Program-made: the position numbers and the translations under genes
In this document: in pieces, positions 1-5,667 of the stretch
Position numbering within the stretch: position 1 is the first letter of the stretch
Layout: each line of letters begins with the position of its first letter
Notes under the pieces: model-generated
Databases searched by the model: none
What the model saw: the letters and a program-made list of their open reading frames with translations, nothing else
What the model was told of the DNA's origin: nothing
Source of the DNA: an uncultured Verrucomicrobiota bacterium
GTDB lineage: Bacteria > Verrucomicrobiota > Verrucomicrobiia > Limisphaerales > UBA1096
Length of the DNA: 7,389 bases
Assembly (NCBI GenBank): GCA_913045395.1
Contig: CAJWPV010000062.1
Location: forward strand, 1 to 7,389
Reading direction: 5' to 3'

Positions 1-479
1 GGGAGAGCGGCGGCGCGCAAAAATCATACAACGCGATCGTGCACGGCCACGTCGGACCGGACTCCGGCACCATCGACGAGCCGCTGGGATGCGACGAGGC
101 GAGTCCGGTGGCGATCAAAAATTGCGTTCGCGCGGACGGAAGGCGATCGCAAACCGGGTTCACGGTGGCCGATCGATTGGAAAGGGAGGAGGGCCTGTTT
201 TCGCTGCTACGGGTTCGGCCACGAACAGGGCGCAAGCACCAGATTCGGATTCACTTGTCACACATCGGGCACCCGATCGTTGGCGACAAGTTGTATGGAC
301 ACGACGAGGACTGCTATCTCGCGCTGGTGGAGGGCCGCCTCACCAGCGAGCAACGGCGGGCGTTGCTGCTGCCATGCCACGCGCTGCACGCCTGCGAACT
401 CATGTTTCAGTGGCGCGACAGAGAGTGGCGCTTCGAGGCCAAGCCGGATGCGCGGTTCTCCGATTTTCTTGTGGGCTGA
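1..479 (+). CDS. RluA-family RNA pseudouridine synthase, C-terminal part (5' truncated by window edge)
   Basis: This is the C-terminal 158 residues of a pseudouridine synthase, which isomerises specific uridines in rRNA or tRNA to pseudouridine in the cytoplasm. The reading frame is open from base 3, before the first possible start (GTG at 39), and the residues there (QKSYNAIVHGHV) already match the family, so the gene begins outside the window. Visible family motifs are GTIDEPLG followed by S-V-A-I-K, and the C-terminal signature GRKHQIRIHLSHIGHPIVGD followed by KLYG. The HRLD-type motif with the catalytic aspartate should lie upstream and cannot be checked. The exact RNA target (RluA, RluC, RluD or TruC type) cannot be decided from this half. 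It ends with TGA 22 bases before the convergent DUF1080 gene. Confidence 0.93.
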   Translation, partial: ESGGAQKSYNAIVHGHVGPDSGTIDEPLGCDEASPVAIKNCVRADGRRSQTGFTVADRLEREEGLFSLLRVRPRTGRKHQIRIHLSHIGHPIVGDKLYGHDEDCYLALVEGRLTSEQRRALLLPCHALHACELMFQWRDREWRFEAKPDARFSDFLVG

Positions 480-486
480 CCACCCT

Positions 487-508
487 CGCCTGGCCAGGCG
501 TTATTTCT
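487..508 (+). terminator. Palindromic terminator between convergent genes
   Basis: Bases 487-500 form a perfect 14-base palindrome, CGCCTGGCCAGGCG, which can fold as a 5-bp GC-rich stem with a GGCC tetraloop. On the plus strand it is followed directly by TTATTTCT, so it fits a short intrinsic terminator for the pseudouridine synthase gene. The convergent DUF1080 gene's stop codon (TAA, read on the minus strand) abuts the palindrome. On the minus strand the hairpin is followed by AGGGTGG and not a T run, so for that gene it would be a weaker terminator. The stem is short, so termination is inferred. Confidence 0.5.
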
Positions 509-1460
509 CGACCGCCCAGATGTTGCGGTAGCGCACCGGGTTGCCGTGGTCCTGCAGGTGCAGGAAGCCCGGGGCAGCGCCCTCGGCCAACGGGCTTGCG
601 GTGGTGCGCTTAGGCAGCTCGACGTTATCGTGGATAAGCACGCCATTATGACGGACCGTGATACGGGCGCTCTCCGTCTTTTTGCCTTCGCTGTCGAACT
701 TCGCGGCAGTGAAGTCGATGTCGTATGACTGCCACTGCAGCGGCGGAAAACACATATTCACGTCCGGATCCTTGATTGTATAGATGCCGCCGCACTCGTT
801 ATGTTTGCCGGCCAAGCCGAATGAATCGAGCATCTGCACCTCGTAGCGGGCCTGCAGGTAACAGCCGCTGTTGGCCCGGCCCTGGCCGCGCTTCTTTGGC
901 TCGTACGGCAGGCGGAACTCAATATGCAACTTGTGATCCTGGAATTTCCTAACACTGTTGGCGCCCTGCATCAGCAGGCCGGTCTCGGTCATGCGACCCG
1001 GCTTGAAGTTCTCGGCGGATTTGCCGTCGAACAACACAACCGCGCCCTCGGGAGGCTTGGCACCTAGCGTCGGACTTTTGCGAATGGTGCGGTCGATGGA
1101 AAACTCCTGCCCGTCACGGGAAAAGATCAGCTTGCCGCCGGTAATCGATTTGGAAGTGGTGCCGCCGGTGAAGGTGACCGTGTCGCCGTCACGCGCACCG
1201 TCGTACTCGCGCTTCTCCGCCGCGCCATCGTAGCCGGCACCGGGCAGGCCGCCGGGGAAGAGCACCAACCTGAACTTGCCATCGCCGAGCGCGATAACCT
1301 GCGATCCGACGTCGTATTGGCCGGCCAGCACCCCAGCGTATTCGCCCTGGAACGCATAGTCGGCGTCGACCTTGGCCGGGTCGGCCGCGGAAACTGGAAC
1401 CAGCCCAGCCAGCAGGATACCGGTGGCCAGGCACAACGGGAGTTGTGTTTTGATTAACAT
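501..1460 (-). CDS. Secreted DUF1080 protein (3-keto-disaccharide hydrolase family, PF06439)
   Basis: This is a 319-residue exported protein. The start MLIKTQLPLCLATGILLAG at 1460 gives a typical Sec signal peptide with likely cleavage near VSAA (about residue 25). The frame stays open further upstream to 1916, but that extension lacks a signal peptide and overlaps the start of argG, so it was rejected. Residues about 33-130 form a beta-rich lead region of unknown function. Residues about 138-317 are the DUF1080 domain, with VVLFDGKS at the front, NSGCYLQARYEVQMLDSFG (197-215), and the closing LQDHGNPVRYRNIW (302-315). The family has a concanavalin-like beta-sandwich fold. Some members hydrolyse 3-keto-glycosides and many are uncharacterised envelope proteins of Planctomycetota, Verrucomicrobiota and Bacteroidota. 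The substrate here is unknown. It is transcribed divergently from argG and convergently with the pseudouridine synthase gene. Confidence 0.93.
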   Translation of the reverse strand: MLIKTQLPLCLATGILLAGLVPVSAADPAKVDADYAFQGEYAGVLAGQYDVGSQVIALGDGKFRLVLFPGGLPGAGYDGAAEKREYDGARDGDTVTFTGGTTSKSITGGKLIFSRDGQEFSIDRTIRKSPTLGAKPPEGAVVLFDGKSAENFKPGRMTETGLLMQGANSVRKFQDHKLHIEFRLPYEPKKRGQGRANSGCYLQARYEVQMLDSFGLAGKHNECGGIYTIKDPDVNMCFPPLQWQSYDIDFTAAKFDSEGKKTESARITVRHNGVLIHDNVELPKRTTASPLAEGAAPGFLHLQDHGNPVRYRNIWAVEK

Positions 1461-1484
1461 GGTACTTCGCGGCAACCCGTATCG

Positions 1485-1521
1485 CGCTTGGTCAAGCGAG
1501 TCAACCGAATTTGACCAAGCG
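1485..1521. repeat. 11-bp perfect inverted repeat (operator-like) in divergent promoter region
   Basis: The left arm CGCTTGGTCAA (1485-1495) is the exact reverse complement of the right arm TTGACCAAGCG (1511-1521), with 15 bases between them. The left arm is also part of a smaller near-palindrome, CGCTTGGTCAAGCG (1485-1498), which recurs identically at 5627-5640. On the plus strand the right arm is followed by TGG and a run of six T, so a terminator-like or attenuator-like RNA hairpin is also possible. Its position between two divergent genes favours a protein-binding site. No known regulator is recognised. Confidence 0.6.
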
Positions 1522-1533
1522 TGGTTTTTTCTT

Positions 1534-1558
1534 TCATCGACCGGGGTTTTGTCGATGA
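1534..1558 (+). repeat. Small hairpin in the argG leader
   Basis: TCATCGAC (1534-1541) is the perfect reverse complement of GTCGATGA (1551-1558), separated by a 9-base loop CGGGGTTTT. The hairpin ends 19 bases before the chosen argG start and would sit in the mRNA leader if transcription starts upstream of 1534. It could affect translation initiation or mRNA stability, or it could be part of the control region; an 8-bp stem may also arise by chance. It does not resemble the arginine repressor (ArgR) box. Confidence 0.4.
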
Positions 1559-1577
1559 TTTGCGCCTTGTTTTGAGC

Positions 1578-2822
1578 ATGAAGATTGTTCTCGCATATTC
1601 CGGGGGGCTCGACACCTCCGTTCTGTTGTCCTGGATCAGGGAAAAGTACTCCGCCGAGGTCATCGCGTTCTGCGCCGACATCGGGCAGGAGGAGGAAACC
1701 AAGGGCCTGCGCCCGAAGGCGCGCAAGACCGGCGCATCCGATGTTTATATAGACGACCTTCGAGAGGAGTTCGCCACCGATTTCATTTTCCCGATGATGC
1801 AGGCCGGCGCGATTTACGAGGGACAATATTTTCTCGGCACCAGCATTGCGCGCCCGTTGATCGCCAAGCGCATGGTGCAGATCGCACGCAAACACAAGGC
1901 GCAGGCTATCGCCCACGGCGCCACCGGCAAAGGCAACGACCAGGTGCGGTTCGAGCTGGCCGCAGCCGCGCTCGCGCCCGACCTCAAGGTGATTGCGCCG
2001 TGGCGGGACGAGGCCTTCCGCGACCAGTTCCCCGGCCGAAAGGAGATGATCGACTACTGCCTAGACAAAAAAATCCCGGTCGAGGCGAGCATGAAAAAAC
2101 CGTACTCGATGGATCGCAACCTCCTGCACATCTCGTTCGAGGCCGGCATGCTTGAGGATCCATGGCTCGACGCGTCCACGCCGAAGTACCGGGACATGTA
2201 CAAGCTGAGCGTGTCGCCCGAGGACGCACCGGACAAACCAGAGTACGTCACTCTCGATTTCAAAAAGGGAAACTGCGCCGCCGTCAATGGCCGGACGATG
2301 TCGCCGCTCAAAGTGATGCAGACCCTCAACCGGCTTGGTGGCAAACACGGCATCGGCCGGGTGGACATGGTGGAGAACCGATTTGTCGGCATGAAGTCGC
2401 GCGGAGTGTACGAGACGCCAGGCGGCGCGATCCTGCACGCGACACATCGCATGATGGAGTCGATCACGATGGACCGCGAGGTGATGCACCTGCGCGATTC
2501 GCTGATCCCGAAATATTCCGAGTTGGTTTACAACGGCTTCTGGTACGCGCCGGAGCGGGAGGCGCTGCAGGCACTTGTCACCGAGAGCCAGCAAAACGTC
2601 TCCGGCACCGTGCGTGTGAAACTATACAAGGGCAACGTGATCGCCGCCGGGCTCAAGTCGCCGGTCAGCCTGTACAACCCGGACATCGCGACGATGGAGG
2701 CCGACCCGACGGATGCCTACAACCAGGGCGACGCCACCGGGTTTATTCGGCTAAATAGCCTTCGGCTGAAGGTGGTGGCCAAGGTGGCCAAGTCCAGGCG
2801 CCTGGCAAAGCGCAAGCGCTGA
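1578..2822 (+). CDS. argG: Argininosuccinate synthase
   Basis: ArgG joins citrulline and aspartate using ATP (released as AMP and pyrophosphate) to give argininosuccinate, the penultimate step of arginine synthesis in the cytosol. The 414-residue protein starts with [14 protein letters not shown], the N-type ATP pyrophosphatase P-loop (SGGLDTS, 8-14). It carries [13 protein letters not shown] (81-93) and [13 protein letters not shown] (114-126), which bind citrulline, aspartate and ATP in the family, and [12 protein letters not shown] (272-283). The ATG at 1578 was chosen because the P-loop sits at residue 6 as usual; the in-frame GTG at 1521 lies inside the upstream inverted repeat. Length is in the normal range of about 400, with an extra lysine/arginine-rich tail (about 399-414) after the usual FIRLNSLRL end. 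The stop is TGA followed by C, and a coding-like frame continues beyond it. Confidence 0.98.
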   Translation: MKIVLAYSGGLDTSVLLSWIREKYSAEVIAFCADIGQEEETKGLRPKARKTGASDVYIDDLREEFATDFIFPMMQAGAIYEGQYFLGTSIARPLIAKRMVQIARKHKAQAIAHGATGKGNDQVRFELAAAALAPDLKVIAPWRDEAFRDQFPGRKEMIDYCLDKKIPVEASMKKPYSMDRNLLHISFEAGMLEDPWLDASTPKYRDMYKLSVSPEDAPDKPEYVTLDFKKGNCAAVNGRTMSPLKVMQTLNRLGGKHGIGRVDMVENRFVGMKSRGVYETPGGAILHATHRMMESITMDREVMHLRDSLIPKYSELVYNGFWYAPEREALQALVTESQQNVSGTVRVKLYKGNVIAAGLKSPVSLYNPDIATMEADPTDAYNQGDATGFIRLNSLRLKVVAKVAKSRRLAKRKR

Positions 2823-2930
2823 CCTTGCCAAGAGGGGCGGAAGCTGGAGCCGGACAACTTACCCGAAGAGAACCTGCCCTTTGACACGCCGTTGCCGCCG
2901 GAGGATGGCGAGTCGGCGGTTGAGGGCTAA
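2823..2930 (+). other. In-frame coding-like extension downstream of the argG stop
   Basis: After the argG TGA (2820-2822) the same frame stays open for 35 codons and ends with TAA at 2928-2930. It reads as an acidic, proline-rich stretch (core LEPDNLPEENLPFDTPLPPE). By hand count 28 of the 35 codons end in G or C, as in argG itself. There is no ATG, GTG or TTG start that would make it an independent gene of any size. It may be a former C-terminal extension cut off by a stop mutation, a product of UGA readthrough, a sequencing error at the stop, or chance. A GC-rich 6-bp inverted repeat (CCGCCG 2895-2900 and CGGCGG 2914-2919) lies in it but has no T run. Its TAA overlaps the stop of the convergent LOG-family gene. 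Confidence 0.35.
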
Positions 2931-3616
2931 TTGAACGCCTGGCTGATGCGCTTCCGGCCGCTCGTTTTTTGGATATAGTTGAGAAGGATTTCCACCGCCT
3001 CATCCACATCATCTGTCAACGTCAGCAATTCAATGTCGCCCGGGCTGATGTAGCCGTCCTCCTCGAGTGTTTTTTTCGCCCAGTTGAGCAGGCCGCGCCA
3101 GTGCTTTTTGCCGAACAAGATCAACGGGAAAGACTCAATGCAGTGGGTTTGCACCAGAGTCGCCACCTCAAACAACTCGTCCAGCGTTCCGAATCCTCCC
3201 GGCATGTAAACAAAGCCGAGGCTGTACTTCACAAGGCAGACCTTGCGCGAGAAAAAGTAGTGAAAGTTGATCGGCAAATTGGCGTACTTGTTGCCGCACT
3301 GCTCAAACGGCAGCTCAATGTTCAGGCCAACCGAGACGCCCTTGCCCTGCGCTGCCCCCTTGTTGGCCGCCTCCATGATACCCGGTCCGCCGCCGGTGAT
3401 GACCGGCACGCCGGCCTTGGCCAGTTTTTTGCCTAAAGCCACCGTCTGCTGGTAGTAGGGATTGCGCGGCCTGCTCCGGGATGACCCGAAGACGGTGACG
3501 CTCGGCTCTAGCCGGGAGAGTTCCTCGAACGAGTCAACGAACTCAGCCATGATACGGAAAATGCGCCAGGGGTCCTCATGGGTGAACGCCGACTCCTTTT
3601 TTTGTGTGTCTGACAT
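2927..3616 (-). CDS. LOG-family (TIGR00730) Rossmann-fold nucleotide phosphoribohydrolase-like protein
   Basis: This 229-residue cytosolic protein belongs to the LOG / 'lysine decarboxylase-like' family. Characterised members cleave the N-glycosidic bond of nucleoside 5'-monophosphates, including cytokinin riboside monophosphates, releasing base and ribose 5-phosphate. They are not lysine decarboxylases despite the old name. Visible motifs are VTVFGSSRSRP (40-50), GGGPGIMEAANKGA (75-88), the arginine in FFSRK (R124), and the signature PGGFGTLDE (139-147) with the catalytic glutamate E147. The start at 3616 gives a complete fold with a short polar lead typical of this subgroup. It lies downstream of the ankyrin gene on the same strand, across a 90-base gap that holds a strong inverted repeat, and it ends tail to tail against the argG side. 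The natural substrate in this organism is unknown. Confidence 0.93.
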   Translation of the reverse strand: MSDTQKKESAFTHEDPWRIFRIMAEFVDSFEELSRLEPSVTVFGSSRSRPRNPYYQQTVALGKKLAKAGVPVITGGGPGIMEAANKGAAQGKGVSVGLNIELPFEQCGNKYANLPINFHYFFSRKVCLVKYSLGFVYMPGGFGTLDELFEVATLVQTHCIESFPLILFGKKHWRGLLNWAKKTLEEDGYISPGDIELLTLTDDVDEAVEILLNYIQKTSGRKRISQAFN

Positions 3617-3622
3617 GGGTGA

Positions 3623-3699
3623 GAGTTTCCAGTTTTCAGTTTCAAATTTGAAGCGACCCGTTACTTACTGATCGACTTGAAACTGAAAACTTGAAGCTC
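3623..3699. repeat. Long intergenic inverted repeat built of degenerate 7-base units
   Basis: AGTTTTCAGTTTCAA (3631-3645) is the exact reverse complement of TTGAAACTGAAAACT (3677-3691). Pairing continues outward to 3623 and 3699 with one mismatch (3630/3692) and one G-T pair (3626/3696), giving a stem of about 23 bp around a loop of about 31 bases. Each arm looks like a degenerate heptamer array: AGTTTCC, AGTTTTC, AGTTTCA on the left and CTTGAAA, CTGAAAA, CTTGAAG on the right. A 12-base perfect palindrome, TTCAAATTTGAA, sits at 3641-3652. It fills nearly the whole gap between the ankyrin and LOG genes. No T run follows it on either strand in terminator position, so it is annotated as a dispersed-type repeat or RNA hairpin, not as a terminator. 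Confidence 0.75.
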
Positions 3700-3706
3700 C
3701 AAAAAA

Positions 3707-5344
3707 TTACTCATCAATTTCCTCAACAACCACGCGGAAGAACTTGGACGGAGTGACGGCATCCAAAGTGAACTCCAACTCGCCAACACCGTCCACGGTG
3801 TCCACGGACTCGCCGATCTCCCACTCACCGAGGTTGTCGGAAGTCTCGATGGCGAACTCCAACAGCGGCGCGATGTCACCGAGGCCGTAGGGGCCGACCA
3901 CCCGGATAACCCGCTGGCCTTCGTCGTCCATGGCGAAGCCCAGGCGGGTCTGCTCCTGCAAAAAGGTAACCGTCTCGGCTTTGCCCACGTTGGCGGCTGA
4001 GTCCAGCGGGGTTTCCCCGGTGTCGCTGAGCAGGTTGATGTCTGTGCCGAAAAAGAGGTGAAGCGCGACCATGTCGTTGTCCCCCTCGGCGGCCGCCACG
4101 TGAATGGGAATTTTCGGCCCATTAATGCCGCCGGCCTCGGTTATGAGCTCGGCAACATCGGAGAATCCATACCACTCAGCCACATCCAGCGGAGACCAAT
4201 TCCACTGGTCGAGCACGTTCGGTTTGGCGTTGAACTCCAGCAAAATTGCCGTCACATCGCCAAGGCCCTGCTCCGCGGCGACGCTTAAGTTGGTTCGTTG
4301 CCAGTTGTCGAGGGAGTCCACTTCGGCCCCGGCCTCGAGGAGAATCCGACAGTTGTCTGGATGGTTCAACCCGACGGCATAGGATAGTGGCGTGAAACCC
4401 TGCTCGGTCTTGGCCTCCAGATCGGCCCCTTCGGACAACATCAGGTTGAGGATGTCCTTGTTGCGCGAATGGGAGGCGTAATGCAGGGGTGTTTTGGTGG
4501 TATAGGCCGGTTCGTTCACGTCGACCCCCTTTTCGAGGAGCGACTTGACGGCATCGATGTTGTTTGTCTGGATCGCTGCGATGAACGATTTCTCCGCGCT
4601 ACTCGGGGCGTCGTTTTCCCGGAGAATTTCCTCCGCCTCGGCCGACTGCATGATGATGGCCCAGTCCAGCGCGGTGCGTTCCGCCTTGTCCTCGGCGGTA
4701 ATGTCCGCCCCGCCATCCAGCAGGAGTTGCAGCAACTCTGGATGGTTGAGTTCCGCAGACATAATGAGCGCCGTGAAGCCATGCTCGTCGCCAACTTCCA
4801 GGTTCGCCTCGTGCTGGACCAGCAACTCGGTGACGCCGATGTGCCCCTGCTCAACGGCAAGCAGCAGCGGGATGTTCCCAAACTCGTCCGCCTGGTCGAT
4901 GTCGGTTCCGGCGTAAATATGCAATTTCACGCCGAGCACTTCATTGTTCCAAGCCAGGACGTGGATGCCGTCTGCAGGCGCCTCCACCGCCGCCCCAGCC
5001 TCAAGCAGCAGGTCGATGATTTCGTCCTTCGAAGCGGAGATCGCCAGGTCCAAAGGGGTTTTGGACTGACTGTTGACCACATCCGGGTCGGCGCCGGCCT
5101 CGAGCAGGAGGGCGACCACATCCGTCCTAGTTTTCATCACGCCGTAATGCAACGGCGCATAATCGGTTTCGTCTTTCTCGTTGAGATCAGTGTCCGCATC
5201 GATGTGGGCCTCTATCGCCTCAACATCGCCATCGGAAGCCGCTTGCCAAATGTCTTTTTCCGGGGCTTCCTGACTCAGGCCTTGCGGGGGGAGAACAAGA
5301 GAACTGCAGAACACAGCAAAAAAAATAGCCATGTACTTTTTCAT
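3707..5344 (-). CDS. Secreted ankyrin-repeat protein with verrucomicrobial-type C-terminal domain
   Basis: This is a 545-residue exported protein. MKKYMAIFFAVFCSSLVLP is a signal peptide, probably cleaved around residue 25. Residues about 32 to 468 are an array of roughly 13-14 ankyrin repeats; good examples are TPLDLAISASKDEIIDLLLE (96-115), TPLHYA (285-290) and LLEAGAEVD (335-343). Repeats 127-150 and 414-437 share a variant form ending LH(I/L)-GTDI(D/N), suggesting the array restarts in modules. Residues about 482-545 form a short acidic beta-rich domain (LEFAIETSDNLGEW and KFFRV) like the C-terminal tails common on secreted Verrucomicrobiota proteins. Ankyrin repeats bind other proteins; the partner is unknown. 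ATG 5344 was chosen because it gives the full signal peptide; M5 is an alternative. The overall charge is strongly acidic, which fits export. It lies 63 bases downstream of a small ORF on the same strand. Confidence 0.92.
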   Translation of the reverse strand: MKKYMAIFFAVFCSSLVLPPQGLSQEAPEKDIWQAASDGDVEAIEAHIDADTDLNEKDETDYAPLHYGVMKTRTDVVALLLEAGADPDVVNSQSKTPLDLAISASKDEIIDLLLEAGAAVEAPADGIHVLAWNNEVLGVKLHIYAGTDIDQADEFGNIPLLLAVEQGHIGVTELLVQHEANLEVGDEHGFTALIMSAELNHPELLQLLLDGGADITAEDKAERTALDWAIIMQSAEAEEILRENDAPSSAEKSFIAAIQTNNIDAVKSLLEKGVDVNEPAYTTKTPLHYASHSRNKDILNLMLSEGADLEAKTEQGFTPLSYAVGLNHPDNCRILLEAGAEVDSLDNWQRTNLSVAAEQGLGDVTAILLEFNAKPNVLDQWNWSPLDVAEWYGFSDVAELITEAGGINGPKIPIHVAAAEGDNDMVALHLFFGTDINLLSDTGETPLDSAANVGKAETVTFLQEQTRLGFAMDDEGQRVIRVVGPYGLGDIAPLLEFAIETSDNLGEWEIGESVDTVDGVGELEFTLDAVTPSKFFRVVVEEIDE

Positions 5345-5407
5345 CTCTCGGGAGGTTTACGTCCAGATGCACCCGATGCAAGCTGGATTTGGGAGATTCC
5401 TCACACT

Positions 5408-5608
5408 TCAGCCGGCCGCCTTCACCGCCTCGAGCAACTCGGCCACCTCCTCGAGGGTCCACCCCTCATAAAATTGGCCATACCGCTCCCAGGCGCCAGT
5501 GTCATTCGCCAGCAACAGAACCAAGTCGGCCTCGCGCTTGGACAAGGGATGTGAGTCGGCCTTGGCCAACCAGCGTTCCATTCGTTCCTGAACTTTCTTC
5601 GAAGCCAT
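5408..5608 (-). CDS. Small hypothetical protein (66 aa)
   Basis: I do not recognise this protein. It reads MASKKVQERMERWLAKADSH at the N-terminus and ends in an amphipathic, acidic helix (TLEEVAELLEAVKAAG). It has no signal peptide, membrane segment or cysteine, and looks like a small helical cytosolic protein. The start at 5608 is preceded by GAGCGGA about 10 bases upstream, a weak ribosome-binding site. It lies between the dehydrogenase gene (59 bases upstream) and the ankyrin gene (63 bases downstream), all on the minus strand. The repeated CGCTTGGTCAAGCG element lies 19 bases before its start, which suggests it may have its own control region. A plus-strand reading also exists across part of this stretch but runs antisense to the ankyrin gene and lacks protein-like features. 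Confidence is moderate because the gene is short and has no known relatives that I can name. Confidence 0.6.
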   Translation of the reverse strand: MASKKVQERMERWLAKADSHPLSKREADLVLLLANDTGAWERYGQFYEGWTLEEVAELLEAVKAAG

Positions 5609-5626
5609 TAATCAATGTCCGCTCAA

Positions 5627-5640
5627 CGCTTGGTCAAGCG
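5627..5640. promoter_or_regulatory. Second copy of the CGCTTGGTCAAGCG near-palindrome
   Basis: The 14 bases CGCTTGGTCAAGCG are identical to 1485-1498. Six-base arms CGCTTG and CAAGCG flank a central GT. AGTCAA follows at both sites, immediately at 1499 and after an extra GTG here. Read on the minus strand, both copies lie shortly upstream of a start codon (19 bases here, 24 bases before the DUF1080 gene) and are preceded by TTGACT. This fits an operator or a shared promoter element, or a small dispersed repeat. The regulator is unknown. Confidence 0.5.
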
Positions 5641-5667
5641 GTGAGTCAATAAAGGAAAAAGCTGCCT

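Larger units (their letters stand above)
1461..1577. promoter_or_regulatory. Divergent intergenic region between DUF1080 gene and argG
   Basis: This 117-base gap must hold the promoters for both divergent genes. It contains two inverted repeats, annotated separately (1485-1521 and 1534-1558). TTGAC-type hexamers occur on both strands (TTGACC at 1511 on plus; TTGACT and TTGACC on minus), but no well-spaced TATAAT-like -10 box accompanies them, so no promoter can be placed with confidence. No strong Shine-Dalgarno sequence precedes argG (TTTTGAGC lies just before ATG 1578) or the DUF1080 start. Confidence 0.6.

Noticed and set aside
1461..1916. Upstream extension of the DUF1080 reading frame to 1916 on the minus strand
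   Set aside because: It would overlap the first 339 bases of argG, lacks any family similarity, and would bury the clear signal peptide that starts at 1460.
2061..2758. Open frames inside argG in other frames (2061-2594 minus, 2162-2758 plus)
   Set aside because: They are shadows of the strongly supported argG coding frame, with low-complexity arginine/alanine-rich or featureless translations.
2820..2822. argG TGA read as selenocysteine
   Set aside because: ArgG is not a selenoprotein family, the codon lies after the natural end of the fold, and no convincing SECIS-type hairpin directly follows.
2969..3436. Plus-strand open frame antisense to the LOG-family gene
   Set aside because: No domain or signal is recognisable, and the minus strand carries the full LOG motif set.
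3623..3699. The long hairpin as an intrinsic terminator for the ankyrin gene
   Set aside because: On the minus strand no T run follows the stem; the T run lies before it, at the ankyrin stop codon. The loop of about 31 bases is also long for a terminator.
4469..5554. Long plus-strand open frame (361 codons) antisense to the ankyrin gene
   Set aside because: The translation has no recognisable domain and mirrors the codon bias of the ankyrin gene, which has a signal peptide and clear repeats. It also runs across the 66-residue ORF.
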